A stretch of DNA of 53,810 nt from Bacteroidales bacterium (GCA_023228145.1 JALOBU010000019.1:1-53810); one strand, 5' to 3'; positions 1 to 9,648 are shown, numbered from the stretch's first letter. Numbers and translations are program-made. Notes: a model not told the origin generated them from the letters alone.

Positions 1-710
1 AGTTGTGCATAGAATAATTTTGAAATATTAATTTAATATACTGTATATCAGTATATTGCATAACCTTTTTTGATTTATTTATGAACAATTTATTTAACAT
101 TTTTAATAGCACAACGGGTTATTAATATGTATTTTATATTCTTAGTAATTATATCTTAGTTGACTCAGTAAAACATTTAACTAAAATATTGATTATCATG
201 TTATTACAAATTATTTTATACATATTTAAGTAATTAAATATCTAATAACTTTAATTTTTTATTAATTCAACCCTTGATTTGCATACCACATCAATTAATC
301 AAAATGTGGGTCGTCGCCTTTTGAAGGTACCTTTGATTTGTCCTGAAAAATCTTGTCTAAAGTAGGTTTGAAAATAACCCAGTCAATAGATTGGTTTAAT
401 CTATCATACGTTTAGCAAAGTTTTGTTAGTTTTTCAAGTAATAAATTATCATAAAGTAAACCAAGTAGTTTGATATTTGCTATGTTTTCTTTTTATCTTT
501 AAAATAATACTTTTTGATGTAAAAACAAGCTTATATTATTAATTATCAATTGTTTATATCATAAATTTGTTTTTAGGATGCAAAATTAATAAAAAATTAT
601 ACTTTAAAGTATTACAAGTAATATTTAACAAATAAATAACTAATAATATCAATACAAAAATAAACGCTCATAGATTTTGGATTTGAAAACTCGAACTTTG
701 AAGCAAAAAC
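1..710. other. AT-rich non-coding stretch
   Basis: No convincing gene on either strand. The DNA is very AT-rich. A perfect inverted repeat with 8-base arms and a 5-base centre lies at 36-56 (ATATACTG / CAGTATAT). Its role is unknown; it could be an operator or a relic of a mobile element end. The stretch leads into the decayed transposase that starts at 711. Confidence 0.6.
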
Positions 711-1689
711 ATGAACCAAGGTAAATATGTTTTTGCATAGATGGTGTTGTTTTTGCTCAAGTATGAAGTTCAAAAATGTGTCGATAAGTATTCCGGAGAT
801 TACAAAACCCAATGGTTTACTTGTCGGATTCATTTTAGGATAATGTGCTTTGCCCAACTGACCTACAGGGAAAGTCTAAGGAATATTGAAAATAGTCTCA
901 TAGCCATTTCTGGCAGGTTATTTCATTGCGGCATTCCGCAACCAGTTCCCCGAAGTACTTTGTCTGATGCAAATGAAATGAGGGATTGAAGAATTTATGC
1001 CGACTTTGCGGGTATCTTGGCTGCTAAAGCGCGTATTCTTTATAAAACAGACAACGATTTTCTGCTGGATTTGGAAAACATGGTTTATGTATTTAATAGT
1101 ATCACGATTGATCTTTGCCTGAACCTTTTTCCATGGGCAAGATTCCGGCAAAATAAAGGTGCTGTAAAAATGCACACCTTGCTTGATGTAAGAAGAAATA
1201 TTCCAGGCTTTATCCACATAACTGATGGGCTATGTAATGATGTGAATGCCTCGGGTTTCCTGCCGATTGAACAAGGAGCTTTCTATCTGATGGATAAAGG
1301 ATATATTGACTACGAACGTTTATATGCAATGCATCAACAACAAGCATTTTTTGTTACACGGACAAAGGATAATATGGCAGGTTGAATTGTTTTTCAAATG
1401 GATGAAGCAGCACTTACGAATAAAGGCATTTTATGGAATAAGCTTTAATGCTGTTTGTGTTCAAATTTGAATTGCAGTGTGTGTTTACCATTTAATACCT
1501 ATTGTGAAAAGAAAAATGAACATGGAAAAAAACCTTTACACAATTCTACAAACTTTAAGCCTTTGATTGTTTGAGAAAACACCTTTAAATCATCTGTTTG
1601 AAAAACAAATCTACATAATCAAAGAACAAGATAACAATAACCAATTGAATCTATTTGGTTTACAACCGGACACTAATGACTGCAAATAA
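711..1689 (+). pseudogene. decayed IS4-family (DUF4372-type) transposase
   Basis: Conceptual translation gives the order of an IS4-type transposase: an N-terminal DUF4372-like part (FAQLTYRESLRNIE), the first catalytic block (TIDLCLNLFPWA), the second block (YLMDKGYID) and the C-terminal ELFFKWMKQHL block. The gene is broken several ways: TAG at 738-740, TGA at 987-989 where the family has a Trp, a deletion plus frame change near 1383 that removes roughly 80 residues between the second and third catalytic blocks, then TGA codons inside the C-terminal part. The Asp expected in the first block (family DSTTID) is read as Asn (NSITID). The second Asp and the Glu before LFFKW remain readable. This copy cannot make active protein. 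No clear terminal inverted repeats were identified by eye. Confidence 0.88.
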
Positions 1690-1809
1690 ACTCTTATAAT
1701 AATATTTAATTCAAATCAATGACTAATTTAAAATAATGTGTTTTTGTGATGAATCCATTATAAGAAAACAAATTTTCCGAGCTAATTATTTTCAGCATAT
1801 CATTGCTAA

Positions 1810-2034
1810 ATATGCAAAACTATTTACATAATTCATTCATGTGTAACCACCGCTATCCTTTTCTTAGCATCCATCCTGACAGTCAGCGGATTTTCAAATT
1901 CGATATGGCAGAAAAATTCGGCCTTTTTCAGCAACTTTTTCCTTGAGAACACATCCCAGGAAATGAAGCCTTTGCTGGCACAAGGACTTGTAAAAAAACA
2001 GCTTAATAAAAAGTTATTGCTGCAAAATTTATAA
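1810..2034 (+). other. possible gene remnant, unknown
   Basis: An open frame of about 74 codons without a good start codon. It reads a hydrophobic stretch (ILFLASILTVSGF) followed by a polar tail ending LNKKLLLQNL. It could be the 3' end of a lost membrane or exported protein, left beside the decayed transposase, or a chance frame. No family is recognised. The rest of 1690-2051 holds nothing else that can be supported. Confidence 0.2.
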
Positions 2035-2051
2035 CTTCGCATTATGTACAT

Positions 2052-2085
2052 AAAAGCCGCTACTTTCGGGCGACTTTTATTATTT
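2052..2085. terminator. bidirectional hairpin terminator downstream of wecB
   Basis: Arms AAAAGCCGC (2052-2060) and GCGACTTTT (2070-2078) pair with one mismatch around a 9-base loop. T-rich sequence follows on the plus strand, and on the minus strand the right arm is preceded by the wecB stop at 2080. It fits the end of the leftward polysaccharide transcript. Confidence 0.6.
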
Positions 2086-3228
2086 TATATGTTCAAGAAT
2101 TTTTTTCAATATAAACTTCCCTGCATTCCCATCTCCATATATTTCAGGGAATTGCATGCTTTTTTTTCCAACTAACTCATTGAAGGATTGAACTATTTTA
2201 TCTTCATTTGCCCCGCATAACTGAGCTGTGCCTAATTCAAGAAGTTCAACCCACTCTGTTTCTTCTCTTAAAATAAGGCAAGGTTTTTTAAAAAAATATG
2301 ATTCTTTCTGCACCCCGCCCGAATCTGTCATTATAAGTCTTGAGCTTTTTTCGAGTGAAATAAAATCAAGATACGAGACAGCAGGAATTATTGTGATAAG
2401 GTTGTTATTATTAATAATGTTCTTAAGGGTATCATCAGGCAGCTCAGACCATTTTTTTCTCGTACGCGGATGTAATGGAATCACAAATTTAATATCCTTT
2501 TTTTCGCAGATTCTTTGGATGGCTCTGAATATTGAGTTTAAATGCTCCGGCACATCCGTATTTGAATCCCTGTGAAGTGTTACTAAAACATAATTTTCAT
2601 TTTTTAGTTTCAGGCCTGTAATCAAATTGCTTTTCTCTTCTGCCATCTTTGCAAAATAAAGTGCATTGTCATACATTATATCGCCGCAGTATAAAATTCC
2701 CGGGTTGTCAATATGATATGGCGGAATATTATTCATATTAAAACCTTCTTTAATAAGGTTTTCTATTCCTTTTTTTGTCGGAGTAAACATAAGTGTAGAA
2801 ACATGGTCGGTTGCTATCCTGTTTATTTCTTCAGGCATAAGTTTATTGAAGGATCTCAGCCCTGCCTCCACGTGTATCAAAGGAATATGCATTTTTGAAG
2901 CAGCAAGAGCGCCCGCCAATGTTGAATTTGTATCTCCATAAACCAAAACAACATGAGGTGTTTCTTTTAATAAAATACTTTCAATACCCGCCATCATCTC
3001 AGCAGTCTGTTTTCCATGCTTACCCGAGCCAACCTCCAGATTATATGCCGGCTCAGGAATCTCCATCTCTCTAAAAAAAACAGAAGACATGTTGTCATCA
3101 TAATGTTGTCCGGTATGCAAGATAATTTCCTGTATCTTATCAGAAAAATTTTGATGAATCACGCGGCTAATGGCAGAAGCTTTAATAAACTGTGGACGTG
3201 CGCCAACAATAGTTAATAGTTTAATCAT
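2080..3228 (-). CDS. wecB: UDP-N-acetylglucosamine 2-epimerase (non-hydrolysing)
   Basis: The 382-residue length is normal for the family. The cytosolic enzyme interconverts UDP-GlcNAc and UDP-ManNAc, feeding ManNAc-type sugars into surface polysaccharide. Visible family blocks are GARPQFIK (9-16), HTGQHYD (38-44), GDTNST (98-103), EAGLRSF (121-127), MPEEINR (131-137) and DSGGVQKES near 302-310. The hydrolysing SiaA/NeuC branch differs in length and context, so the WecB/MnaA assignment is preferred. It is the last leftward gene of the polysaccharide locus and sits next to a hairpin terminator. The divergent wzz-like gene starts 84 bases away. A TAAATTTG box at 3249-3256 suggests it may also have its own promoter. 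Confidence 0.93.
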   Translation of the reverse strand: MIKLLTIVGARPQFIKASAISRVIHQNFSDKIQEIILHTGQHYDDNMSSVFFREMEIPEPAYNLEVGSGKHGKQTAEMMAGIESILLKETPHVVLVYGDTNSTLAGALAASKMHIPLIHVEAGLRSFNKLMPEEINRIATDHVSTLMFTPTKKGIENLIKEGFNMNNIPPYHIDNPGILYCGDIMYDNALYFAKMAEEKSNLITGLKLKNENYVLVTLHRDSNTDVPEHLNSIFRAIQRICEKKDIKFVIPLHPRTRKKWSELPDDTLKNIINNNNLITIIPAVSYLDFISLEKSSRLIMTDSGGVQKESYFFKKPCLILREETEWVELLELGTAQLCGANEDKIVQSFNELVGKKSMQFPEIYGDGNAGKFILKKILEHIK

Positions 3229-3248
3229 TTATTTTTTTAATTTTGATG

Positions 3249-3256
3249 CAAATTTA
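3249..3256 (-). promoter_or_regulatory. candidate -7 box for wecB
   Basis: Reads TAAATTTG on the minus strand, an exact match to the Bacteroidota TAnnTTTG consensus, 21 bases before the wecB ATG. No clear TTG -33 element is seen at the expected distance, so this is tentative. Confidence 0.4.
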
Positions 3257-3312
3257 TTTCATTTTAAATCTATCAGGCTTATATTTAAAATTATTTACAA
3301 ACAAAAATCATT

Positions 3313-4098
3313 ATGAATACTGATAAAAATGAATTGACTATTGCCGAAATTATATTAAAAACACTTATTATTATGAAAAGATATCTGGTGTTAATTTTAA
3401 TCTTTTTGGTTATAGGATTAGTGCTTGGATATTTATTAGTTGGAAACAAAGTTACAACGTATAAAAATGTATGCGTATTATCAACAATCGATAAAGTGCC
3501 GTTTGGTTTAATAAGAACTGTTTCTGAACCGCTCCTGAAACCTTCCGGAGAAAATGTAACTGAATTTTTTTCCTCTGAATTATCTGTTGACAAAGCTATT
3601 GCTAACAACATTATCAATATTTTTATTGATTCGTTGGTAAAGAGCGATAACAGGTATTTTAAAGTGGTATTTACCCTGAAGGACTCTTCAGAAAATAATG
3701 AATTCATTCAGGGTTATATCAAGTATCTGACACAATCTGCCGGAATTTCAAAGATAATTACAGAAAATACCGAAGCAAACAAAAAAATGCTGGATAATAT
3801 CAACAAGAAATTATTTGAGCTTGAAGATTTACATAAAAAAACATCAGGCAACTCAGGTGTATTAATATCTGGAGATTCATACAAAGTATACATTGACTTG
3901 CTCGAGATGAAACAGTTGTATGCTTCTAAGCTTCAAAACGACAGCACATTTCATGTTATTGATAAAAAAGTAACATCCATGGTAAAAACACCCAGCAGAA
4001 GCTTAAGTGTAGTCAAATATGTGCTTGCATCTTTATTCACGGCTTTTATCATTATTTTTATCATTGAAATGATAAAAAGAATAAAATCAATCAAATAA
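3313..4098 (+). CDS. Wzz-like chain-length regulator
   Basis: 261 residues with a membrane segment at about 24-46 and a second at about 236-256, enclosing a polar region with helical, coiled-coil-like stretches (roughly 145-205). This two-helix topology with a large periplasmic domain is that of Wzz-type polysaccharide co-polymerases, which set O-antigen chain length. Sequence similarity visible by eye is weak, so the call rests on topology and on the location between wecB and the O-antigen ligase. It is the only gene of the locus read rightward here, and it ends 8 bases before the converging ligase gene. No tyrosine kinase domain follows the second helix. Confidence 0.7.
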   Translation: MNTDKNELTIAEIILKTLIIMKRYLVLILIFLVIGLVLGYLLVGNKVTTYKNVCVLSTIDKVPFGLIRTVSEPLLKPSGENVTEFFSSELSVDKAIANNIINIFIDSLVKSDNRYFKVVFTLKDSSENNEFIQGYIKYLTQSAGISKIITENTEANKKMLDNINKKLFELEDLHKKTSGNSGVLISGDSYKVYIDLLEMKQLYASKLQNDSTFHVIDKKVTSMVKTPSRSLSVVKYVLASLFTAFIIIFIIEMIKRIKSIK

Positions 4099-4106
4099 AA
4101 CTTGAA

Positions 4107-5411
4107 CTACAGAGCAGGCTTCCTATGAAGGTTGACACAAAAAAGGCAGTAGAAGAATACAAAAAAAACTACGCCAACCTGGGTATTGAACATGGATTCA
4201 ATAAAACAAAAAACAAAAGCATTTAATATAAAAACAAGAAAAAGAATATTTCGTTTTCTAATGCTTTTAATAATGCCCGCTATAAAAACCGCAAGCAAGC
4301 TAATAAACCCCATTACTCCCGTTCCCATAAAACTTTCAATAAACTGATTGTGAACATTTAGTTTGTTATTGTATGCATCTATCATTTTGTATTTCTGATA
4401 TTCTTCCTTAAGGTTATCCATTACATCGCCTGTACCTACACCAAGCAAAATATTTTTATTAATAATTTTTACGGATGAATACCATATAGATAACCTGTCG
4501 TTTCTATTATCAGTGACATTTAGCGTATTTAAATTGAATTTTTTTATTTCATTTATTGCAATTTTAAAACGATTATTCGAAACAATTGCAACAATAATCA
4601 ATGTTGAAAAGATTCCCAGTAGAAAGGCATGTATGAGTTTGTATTTTATTTTTTTTTCTTTAATTGCTTTGTACAGAAAAAAAGCTCCATAAACGATGGC
4701 AATATTCACCAAACCAACACGCGAAAAAAGCATAAACGTAAAAATGGTAAAATAAATACTCAAGAAAATTATAAAAGCTTTTTGTTTTATGCCTTGGCTG
4801 TGTTCAAGAAAAACAAACAACAAGGAAGCTAAAACAAATGTCATATACAAGCTGTAATATCCGGGATGAAGAAAAGCCGACAAACGGGAATACATAAAAT
4901 AAGTGCCGCCAACTTTTATGGTTTCCCAGAACGAATACCCGGCATGAATGACATCCGCATCAAAAACCAAAATGCCTTCTTTTATAGTCAGGGAAAAATA
5001 CAGGGCACGCAAAATACAAATCAGTGATGTCAGCAGGTTGGCGGCAATAAATATTTTTAACAAAAAAATGAACTTTGATTTGTAGAAATTATTAACCATC
5101 AGAAATATTAATGGAAATACTATAAATGACAGTTTAACCTGAAGATCGAACCAGCCAACTTCTTTGTTTTCGGTATATAACATACTGACAATATGAAGCA
5201 GGTAGTAAACAACCGGCAGAATTAACATGATGAGGCTTTTTGAATTCGCTCTGAATTTATTTATAAAATTCGCTTCAACAAGCCATGTAATTATCCAGAA
5301 AGCAATAAAATAAATAGAAAGCCATCGGTAAAAAGGCAACGAGAAAACCATAAGGCAGGCAGCAAAAAAATTAATTTTTTCCCGGGTAATATTTTCAAAA
5401 ATCATTCTCAT
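4107..5411 (-). CDS. O-antigen ligase family membrane protein
   Basis: A 434-residue polytopic membrane protein with about ten or more hydrophobic segments. The long extracytoplasmic loop carries the Wzy_C-type signature region: an Arg-rich piece near LSAFLHPGYYSLY, then LGVGTGD and NVHNQFIESFMGTG. This fits the O-antigen ligase (WaaL/RfaL) family, which transfers undecaprenyl-linked polysaccharide to lipid A core in the periplasm. Wzy polymerases share the fold, but a separate Wzy candidate lies at 22883-24157, which favours ligase here. Its ATG overlaps the stop of the upstream aminotransferase gene by four bases, so the two are translationally coupled. Confidence 0.82.
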   Translation of the reverse strand: MRMIFENITREKINFFAACLMVFSLPFYRWLSIYFIAFWIITWLVEANFINKFRANSKSLIMLILPVVYYLLHIVSMLYTENKEVGWFDLQVKLSFIVFPLIFLMVNNFYKSKFIFLLKIFIAANLLTSLICILRALYFSLTIKEGILVFDADVIHAGYSFWETIKVGGTYFMYSRLSAFLHPGYYSLYMTFVLASLLFVFLEHSQGIKQKAFIIFLSIYFTIFTFMLFSRVGLVNIAIVYGAFFLYKAIKEKKIKYKLIHAFLLGIFSTLIIVAIVSNNRFKIAINEIKKFNLNTLNVTDNRNDRLSIWYSSVKIINKNILLGVGTGDVMDNLKEEYQKYKMIDAYNNKLNVHNQFIESFMGTGVMGFISLLAVFIAGIIKSIRKRNILFLVFILNAFVFCFIESMFNTQVGVVFFVFFYCLFCVNLHRKPAL

Positions 5412-6577
5412 GTTAAATGATTAAAAAATAAATCCCTTACTTTATCAAGTGTTTCCTGTTTTTTACAAAAAGCAAACCTTACCTGCTTTGAAACAAAGTT
5501 TTTTGTTGAATAGAATGAAAAACCTGGGACTGTTGCTACACGAGTCTTTTCAATTAGCTTTCTGCTGAAATCAAAGTCGTTTTCTGCATTTAACTTTGAG
5601 AATAAACTGCTCACATCAGCTATCATATAATAGGCTCCCTTTGGTTTATAAGGTTTAAAACCTGAATTTACAAGTGTTTCATATAAATGCTTGCAGGAAT
5701 CATCATATTTTTGTTGCAACTCATCGTAATATTGGTTCTCAAAAGATAAGGCTTCAGAAGCTGCGTGCTGAAAGGGTGTTGGTGCACCAACTGTAAGAAA
5801 GTCATGTACTTTTCTGATACGTGCTGTAATTTCGGGAGATGCAACAGCCCATCCCACACGCCAGCCGGTAACGGAATAGGTTTTGGAAATGGAATTAATA
5901 GTAATGGTTCGTTCAGCCATTCCGGGCAAGGATGCTAATGAAATATGCACTGAATTATCATAAAGTATGTGTTCATAAATCTCATCAGTGATGGCATAAG
6001 TATCCCACTTTTCACACAATTTTGAAATTTCCTTCATTTCTGAAAATGAAAAAACTTTCCCGGTCGGATTGTTTGGCGTATTAATAATTATCGCTTTTGT
6101 CTTATTGTTGAAAGCAGCAGAAAGTTCATCAAAGTCAATATGCCAGTCGGGTGCATACAATTTTACAAACTTGAGTGTAGCGCCGGATAAAATGCCATCA
6201 GGACCGTAATTTTCATAAAAAGGTTCAAATATGATAATCTCATCTCCGGGATTGATAATGGCTTTTAACGTAGCCAGCATGGCTTCTGTAGCACCGCAAG
6301 TAACAGTAATTTCGGTAGAAGGATTAGCAATAATGTTATTATATTTTAAAATTTTTTTGCTGATTGCCTCACGTAGTTCCGGCTCGCCAAAAGTAACCGG
6401 ATATTGATTTTTGTTGGATTTAATTGCACGGATGGCAGCTTCTTTAATTAGTAAGGGGCTTTCAAAATCAGGAAAGCCCTGTGATAGGTTCAACCCATCC
6501 ATGGCATCGCTGATGCGCGTCATTTCCCTGATAACAGACTCGGTGAAAGTTTCAGTGATGTATGAAAGATGTTTCAT
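5408..6577 (-). CDS. class I/II PLP aminotransferase
   Basis: 389 residues, the usual size of fold-type I aspartate/methionine aminotransferases. Visible motifs are SQGFPDF (32-38), NNPTG (169-173), DEIYEH (198-203), the PLP lysine in SISKTYSVTGWRVGWA (Lys232), and the Arg of VRFAFCKK near the C terminus that binds the substrate carboxylate. It resembles the methionine/aromatic or KAT-like branch, but substrate cannot be set from sequence alone. It lies between a DegT sugar aminotransferase gene (8-base gap) and the O-antigen ligase (4-base overlap), so it is co-transcribed with the glycan genes, although it acts on amino acids and may be a passenger. Confidence 0.88.
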   Translation of the reverse strand: MKHLSYITETFTESVIREMTRISDAMDGLNLSQGFPDFESPLLIKEAAIRAIKSNKNQYPVTFGEPELREAISKKILKYNNIIANPSTEITVTCGATEAMLATLKAIINPGDEIIIFEPFYENYGPDGILSGATLKFVKLYAPDWHIDFDELSAAFNNKTKAIIINTPNNPTGKVFSFSEMKEISKLCEKWDTYAITDEIYEHILYDNSVHISLASLPGMAERTITINSISKTYSVTGWRVGWAVASPEITARIRKVHDFLTVGAPTPFQHAASEALSFENQYYDELQQKYDDSCKHLYETLVNSGFKPYKPKGAYYMIADVSSLFSKLNAENDFDFSRKLIEKTRVATVPGFSFYSTKNFVSKQVRFAFCKKQETLDKVRDLFFNHLT

Positions 6578-6585
6578 TAATATTA

Positions 6586-7695
6586 TTATTTACCATAAAA
6601 ACTTCTCACAACATGGATTACATATTCCACCTCATCATCATCAATTTCCACATTCATAGGCAGAGAACAAACTTCACGGCTGAGAGCCTCTGTTTCAGGA
6701 AAACCTTTGTCAGTTAATTTCAATCCTGCATGTTTATAATATGGCTTACGGAACTGCGTAAGCACTTCAATGCCATTTTCCTTCAGATAATCTGAAAATG
6801 CACTGCCTTGTGTTGAACGCAGGGTGTAATTCTGGTAAACATGATCAAAACCCGGCTTGTTATAGTGTGGTAAAAGCAAGTCTGGTAAATCTGACAATGC
6901 CTCCCTATAGCGGTTGGCAATCGATTGTCTTTTAGCTATCCATTCACGCATGTAACGCAACTTCACATCCAGAAAAGCTGCCTGAAGATTATCGAGCAGA
7001 CAGGTAAAGCCATGGCCGTGATATTCGCCGGTATCGCGGTCTTCACCGTTAAACCTTATGCGGCGTGCAAATGTTGCAACTTCTTCGCTATTAGTGGTAA
7101 TAGCTCCACCATCACCATAACCGCCTAATATTTTAAATGGATAAAAACTAAAACAACCTGTTAAGCCCCATGCTCCTGCCCCTTTCCCATTAACAGCTGA
7201 ACCAAGACTTTGACAAGCATCTTCAATTACAATGAGATTGTATTTATCAGCAATTTCCATTATCCTTGGCATATCAGCCATCCAGCCGCTGAGGTGGACA
7301 GGCATGATGCCCTTTGTGCGGGGAGTAATAACTTCTTCGATTTTATCTGCATCAATATTAAAATCTTTGGCTACGTCCACCAGTACAGGTGTGGCTCCAA
7401 CATTCACTATGGCAGAGCAACTGGCTACAAAGGTATGCGCAGGCACGATCACTTCATCACCGGGCCCGATACCGGCAGCTCTCATTGAGATATGCAATGA
7501 ATCATAGCCACTATTTAAACCTACAGCGTATTTGGTCCCGACAAATTTTGCCAGATTCTCTTCAAAATTTCTTAGTTGTTGCCTGTTTATCAGATCACCC
7601 TTAGACATTACCTCAAAATAAGCGGCATCCAGCTCATCTTTTATCATCCGGTAAAGCTTTCCCGGCTCAACAAATCGCACTTTTCTTTTTTCCAT
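6586..7695 (-). CDS. DegT/DnrJ/EryC1/StrS sugar aminotransferase
   Basis: 369 residues. PLP-dependent transamination of a nucleotide-linked keto sugar is the family role. The PLP lysine is in SFYPFKILGGYGDGG (Lys188); PAHTFVAS (85-92), the IEDACQSLGS block (Asp159, Gln162) and the C-terminal HVYQNYTLR block are also present. It follows the E1 beta gene after a 5-base gap, and the class I aminotransferase follows it, so it sits in a tight leftward operon. The juxtaposition with the E1 alpha/beta pair suggests that the E1 enzyme and this aminotransferase work on the same unusual sugar. This is inference from gene order. Confidence 0.9.
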   Translation of the reverse strand: MEKRKVRFVEPGKLYRMIKDELDAAYFEVMSKGDLINRQQLRNFEENLAKFVGTKYAVGLNSGYDSLHISMRAAGIGPGDEVIVPAHTFVASCSAIVNVGATPVLVDVAKDFNIDADKIEEVITPRTKGIMPVHLSGWMADMPRIMEIADKYNLIVIEDACQSLGSAVNGKGAGAWGLTGCFSFYPFKILGGYGDGGAITTNSEEVATFARRIRFNGEDRDTGEYHGHGFTCLLDNLQAAFLDVKLRYMREWIAKRQSIANRYREALSDLPDLLLPHYNKPGFDHVYQNYTLRSTQGSAFSDYLKENGIEVLTQFRKPYYKHAGLKLTDKGFPETEALSREVCSLPMNVEIDDDEVEYVIHVVRSFYGK

Positions 7696-7700
7696 ATTTT

Positions 7701-8684
7701 TCAGAGAATTTTTCTTATTGCTTCAATTATGTCATCTTTGGTTTTGTAATATGCTTTTTCCAGGCTGCCTGAAGCAGGTGCTGGAACATCATTCAGGCAA
7801 ACTCGTTGTACCGGAGATTTTAAAAAACCAAATGCCAATTCATTAACCCTCGTAGCAATTTCAGCCGCCACGCTTCCTGTTTTCCACGAGCCATCAGCTA
7901 TAACCAGACGGCCCGTTTTCTTTACCGAATTGATTATGGTTTCTTCATCAATCGGCTTAACAGTCCGTAAATCAATAAATTCGATGCTGATACTTTTCTT
8001 CTTCAGTTCTTCTGCTGCATTTATAGATTCCTGAGCCATGTATGAAAATGAAACCAGCGTGCAATCATCGCCTTCTGTGCGGATTATTGCTTTACCAATT
8101 GGAACCTGATACATTTCAGCAGGAACGTCATCCTGAAAACGATAGAGCCACCTGTCATCTATAAAAACAACAGGGTTTTCATCAAGTACAGAAGAAATAA
8201 ACAACCCCTTGGCATCATAAGGTGTTGAAGGCGCAACAACTTTTAAACCCGGGATATGTGCAAAGAGCGAATGCAATGCCTGGGAATGCTGGGCTGCCTG
8301 TTCGCCCCCCCGATTAACAATCAACCAAAATACGATCGGGGCATTAGATTTTCCTCCATTCATATAATGCCAGTTGGCTGCCTGATTGATGATAGGGTCA
8401 AAAGCATACAAAACAAAATCTACACGGGGATGCACCACAATGGCCTTCATTCCGGCAATGGCAGCCCCCACTGCAGCACCTGTCATGGCATTTTCAGAAA
8501 CAGGAGTGTCTATTATACGTTCTTCTCCAAATCGTTCAACAAGTCCAGTGCATGTATTTCCAACGTACCAGGGGCTTTTCACACCCTGCCCGATTAAAAA
8601 CACGGAAGAATCTGTTTCCATCAATTGGTGGATAGCTTGATTGATAGCCAGCCCAAAATTTATTTTTTTACTATTTGAACACAT
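7701..8684 (-). CDS. E1 beta subunit-like thiamine-diphosphate enzyme (transketolase C-terminal type)
   Basis: 327 residues from the ATG at 8684. This start is preferred because GAGGAA lies 10 bases upstream and the upstream in-frame start at 8729 would add unlike residues. The protein has the pyrimidine-binding and transketolase C-terminal domains of pyruvate/2-oxo acid dehydrogenase E1 beta: VSENAMTGAAVGAAIAG, NRGGEQAAQHSQALHS, LFAHIPGLKVVAPSTPYDAKGL and DLRTVKPIDEETI are recognisable. It overlaps the E1 alpha gene by 14 bases. No lipoyl E2 or E3 gene is nearby, which argues against an ordinary dehydrogenase complex and for a stand-alone role in making a polysaccharide precursor. Confidence 0.85.
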   Translation of the reverse strand: MCSNSKKINFGLAINQAIHQLMETDSSVFLIGQGVKSPWYVGNTCTGLVERFGEERIIDTPVSENAMTGAAVGAAIAGMKAIVVHPRVDFVLYAFDPIINQAANWHYMNGGKSNAPIVFWLIVNRGGEQAAQHSQALHSLFAHIPGLKVVAPSTPYDAKGLFISSVLDENPVVFIDDRWLYRFQDDVPAEMYQVPIGKAIIRTEGDDCTLVSFSYMAQESINAAEELKKKSISIEFIDLRTVKPIDEETIINSVKKTGRLVIADGSWKTGSVAAEIATRVNELAFGFLKSPVQRVCLNDVPAPASGSLEKAYYKTKDDIIEAIRKIL

Positions 8685-9648
8685 AACGGCAAAGTTCCTC
8701 TTCTTTTGGTAATGGACTGTTAACAGCAAATTCTTTGGCTTTTAACACTTCCGCTTCGGTTTCAATCTGAATTTTATCAAAATCATCTTGCGTTAATAAG
8801 ATTTCTTTTTCGAGATAATCCCTGAACCGTTTAATCGGGTCTTTCTTAAGCCATTCTTCAATTTCCTGTTTGGGGCGAATATCGGTATGCGAGCCCTGTA
8901 TGTTATCATCCGGACCAACATGTCCGCGAAAACGATAAGTGAGAAATTCTATGAAAACAGGGCCTTTATTATTACGGCATAATTCAGCGGCTTTAACCGC
9001 AGTTTCATATACTTCAATCACATTATTTCCGTCCACTCTGAAAGATTCTATTTCAAAGGGATTGGCAATCTGGTAAATATTTCGGTTTGTACGAATTTCA
9101 TTGATGGGTAAATGCGTTGAATACAGGTTGTTTTCACAGGCAAAAATAATGGGTAATTTCTTTAATGCAGCAAAGTTTAATGATTCATATAATACACCTT
9201 CGCCGGTAGCTCCATCTCCAAAAAAGCTTACTGTAACCTTTCCGTCTTTTCTGATTTTTGATGCTAAAGATGCACCCGTTGCCAACGAAATAGTACCGGA
9301 AACTATAGGCACAATGCCCATCACACCATTTTCGGGAGAGATAAGGTGCATGGAGCCACCTCTGCCTCGTGAGCATCCGGTTTCCTTTCCATAAATTTCT
9401 GCAATCATAGATGCCATATCGCCGCCTTTTGCCAGGTAATGGCCATGGGAGCGATGATTGCCAAAAATATAGTCTTTGCTTTCAAGAGCGGCACAGACCC
9501 CGGTAGCAATCGCTTCCTGTCCGGAATACAAATGGCATGGGGTTTTAATTTCTCCATGTAAAATCGGCTCAACCAAACTTTCTTCGCATAAACGAATACG
9601 AAGCATAGTGCGGTAAAGATTTTCTAGAAATTCTCGGGAATAATTCAT
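8671..9648 (-). CDS. E1 alpha subunit-like thiamine-diphosphate enzyme
   Basis: 325 residues, the length of E1 alpha proteins of the branched-chain/acetoin/pyruvate type. The thiamine-diphosphate motif GDGATGEG (144-151) is followed by the NN pair at 173-174, and the family blocks HRSHGHYLAKG, GRGGSMH and YRFRGHVGPDD are present. It pairs with the beta-like gene just downstream (14-base overlap), presumably forming an alpha2beta2 enzyme that decarboxylates a 2-oxo acid and passes on an acyl or acyloin group. The position directly after the priming glycosyltransferase gene, and the absence of E2/E3, suggest a job in sugar modification. The exact reaction cannot be read from the sequence. Confidence 0.85.
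   Translation of the reverse strand: MNYSREFLENLYRTMLRIRLCEESLVEPILHGEIKTPCHLYSGQEAIATGVCAALESKDYIFGNHRSHGHYLAKGGDMASMIAEIYGKETGCSRGRGGSMHLISPENGVMGIVPIVSGTISLATGASLASKIRKDGKVTVSFFGDGATGEGVLYESLNFAALKKLPIIFACENNLYSTHLPINEIRTNRNIYQIANPFEIESFRVDGNNVIEVYETAVKAAELCRNNKGPVFIEFLTYRFRGHVGPDDNIQGSHTDIRPKQEIEEWLKKDPIKRFRDYLEKEILLTQDDFDKIQIETEAEVLKAKEFAVNSPLPKEEELCRYVFK

Noticed and set aside
101..137. Similarity between this AT-rich sequence and 29418-29456 (shared TTTAATAGCACAAC)
   Set aside because: Exact 14-base matches are expected by chance in 54 kb of AT-rich DNA, and the rest of the similarity is mostly A/T.
1833..2051. 72-codon open frame on the minus strand
   Set aside because: It opposes a more protein-like plus-strand frame and has no good start context or family resemblance.
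3313..4098. Tyrosine kinase of capsule type fused to Wzz
   Set aside because: No Walker motifs or Tyr-rich tail after the second membrane helix.
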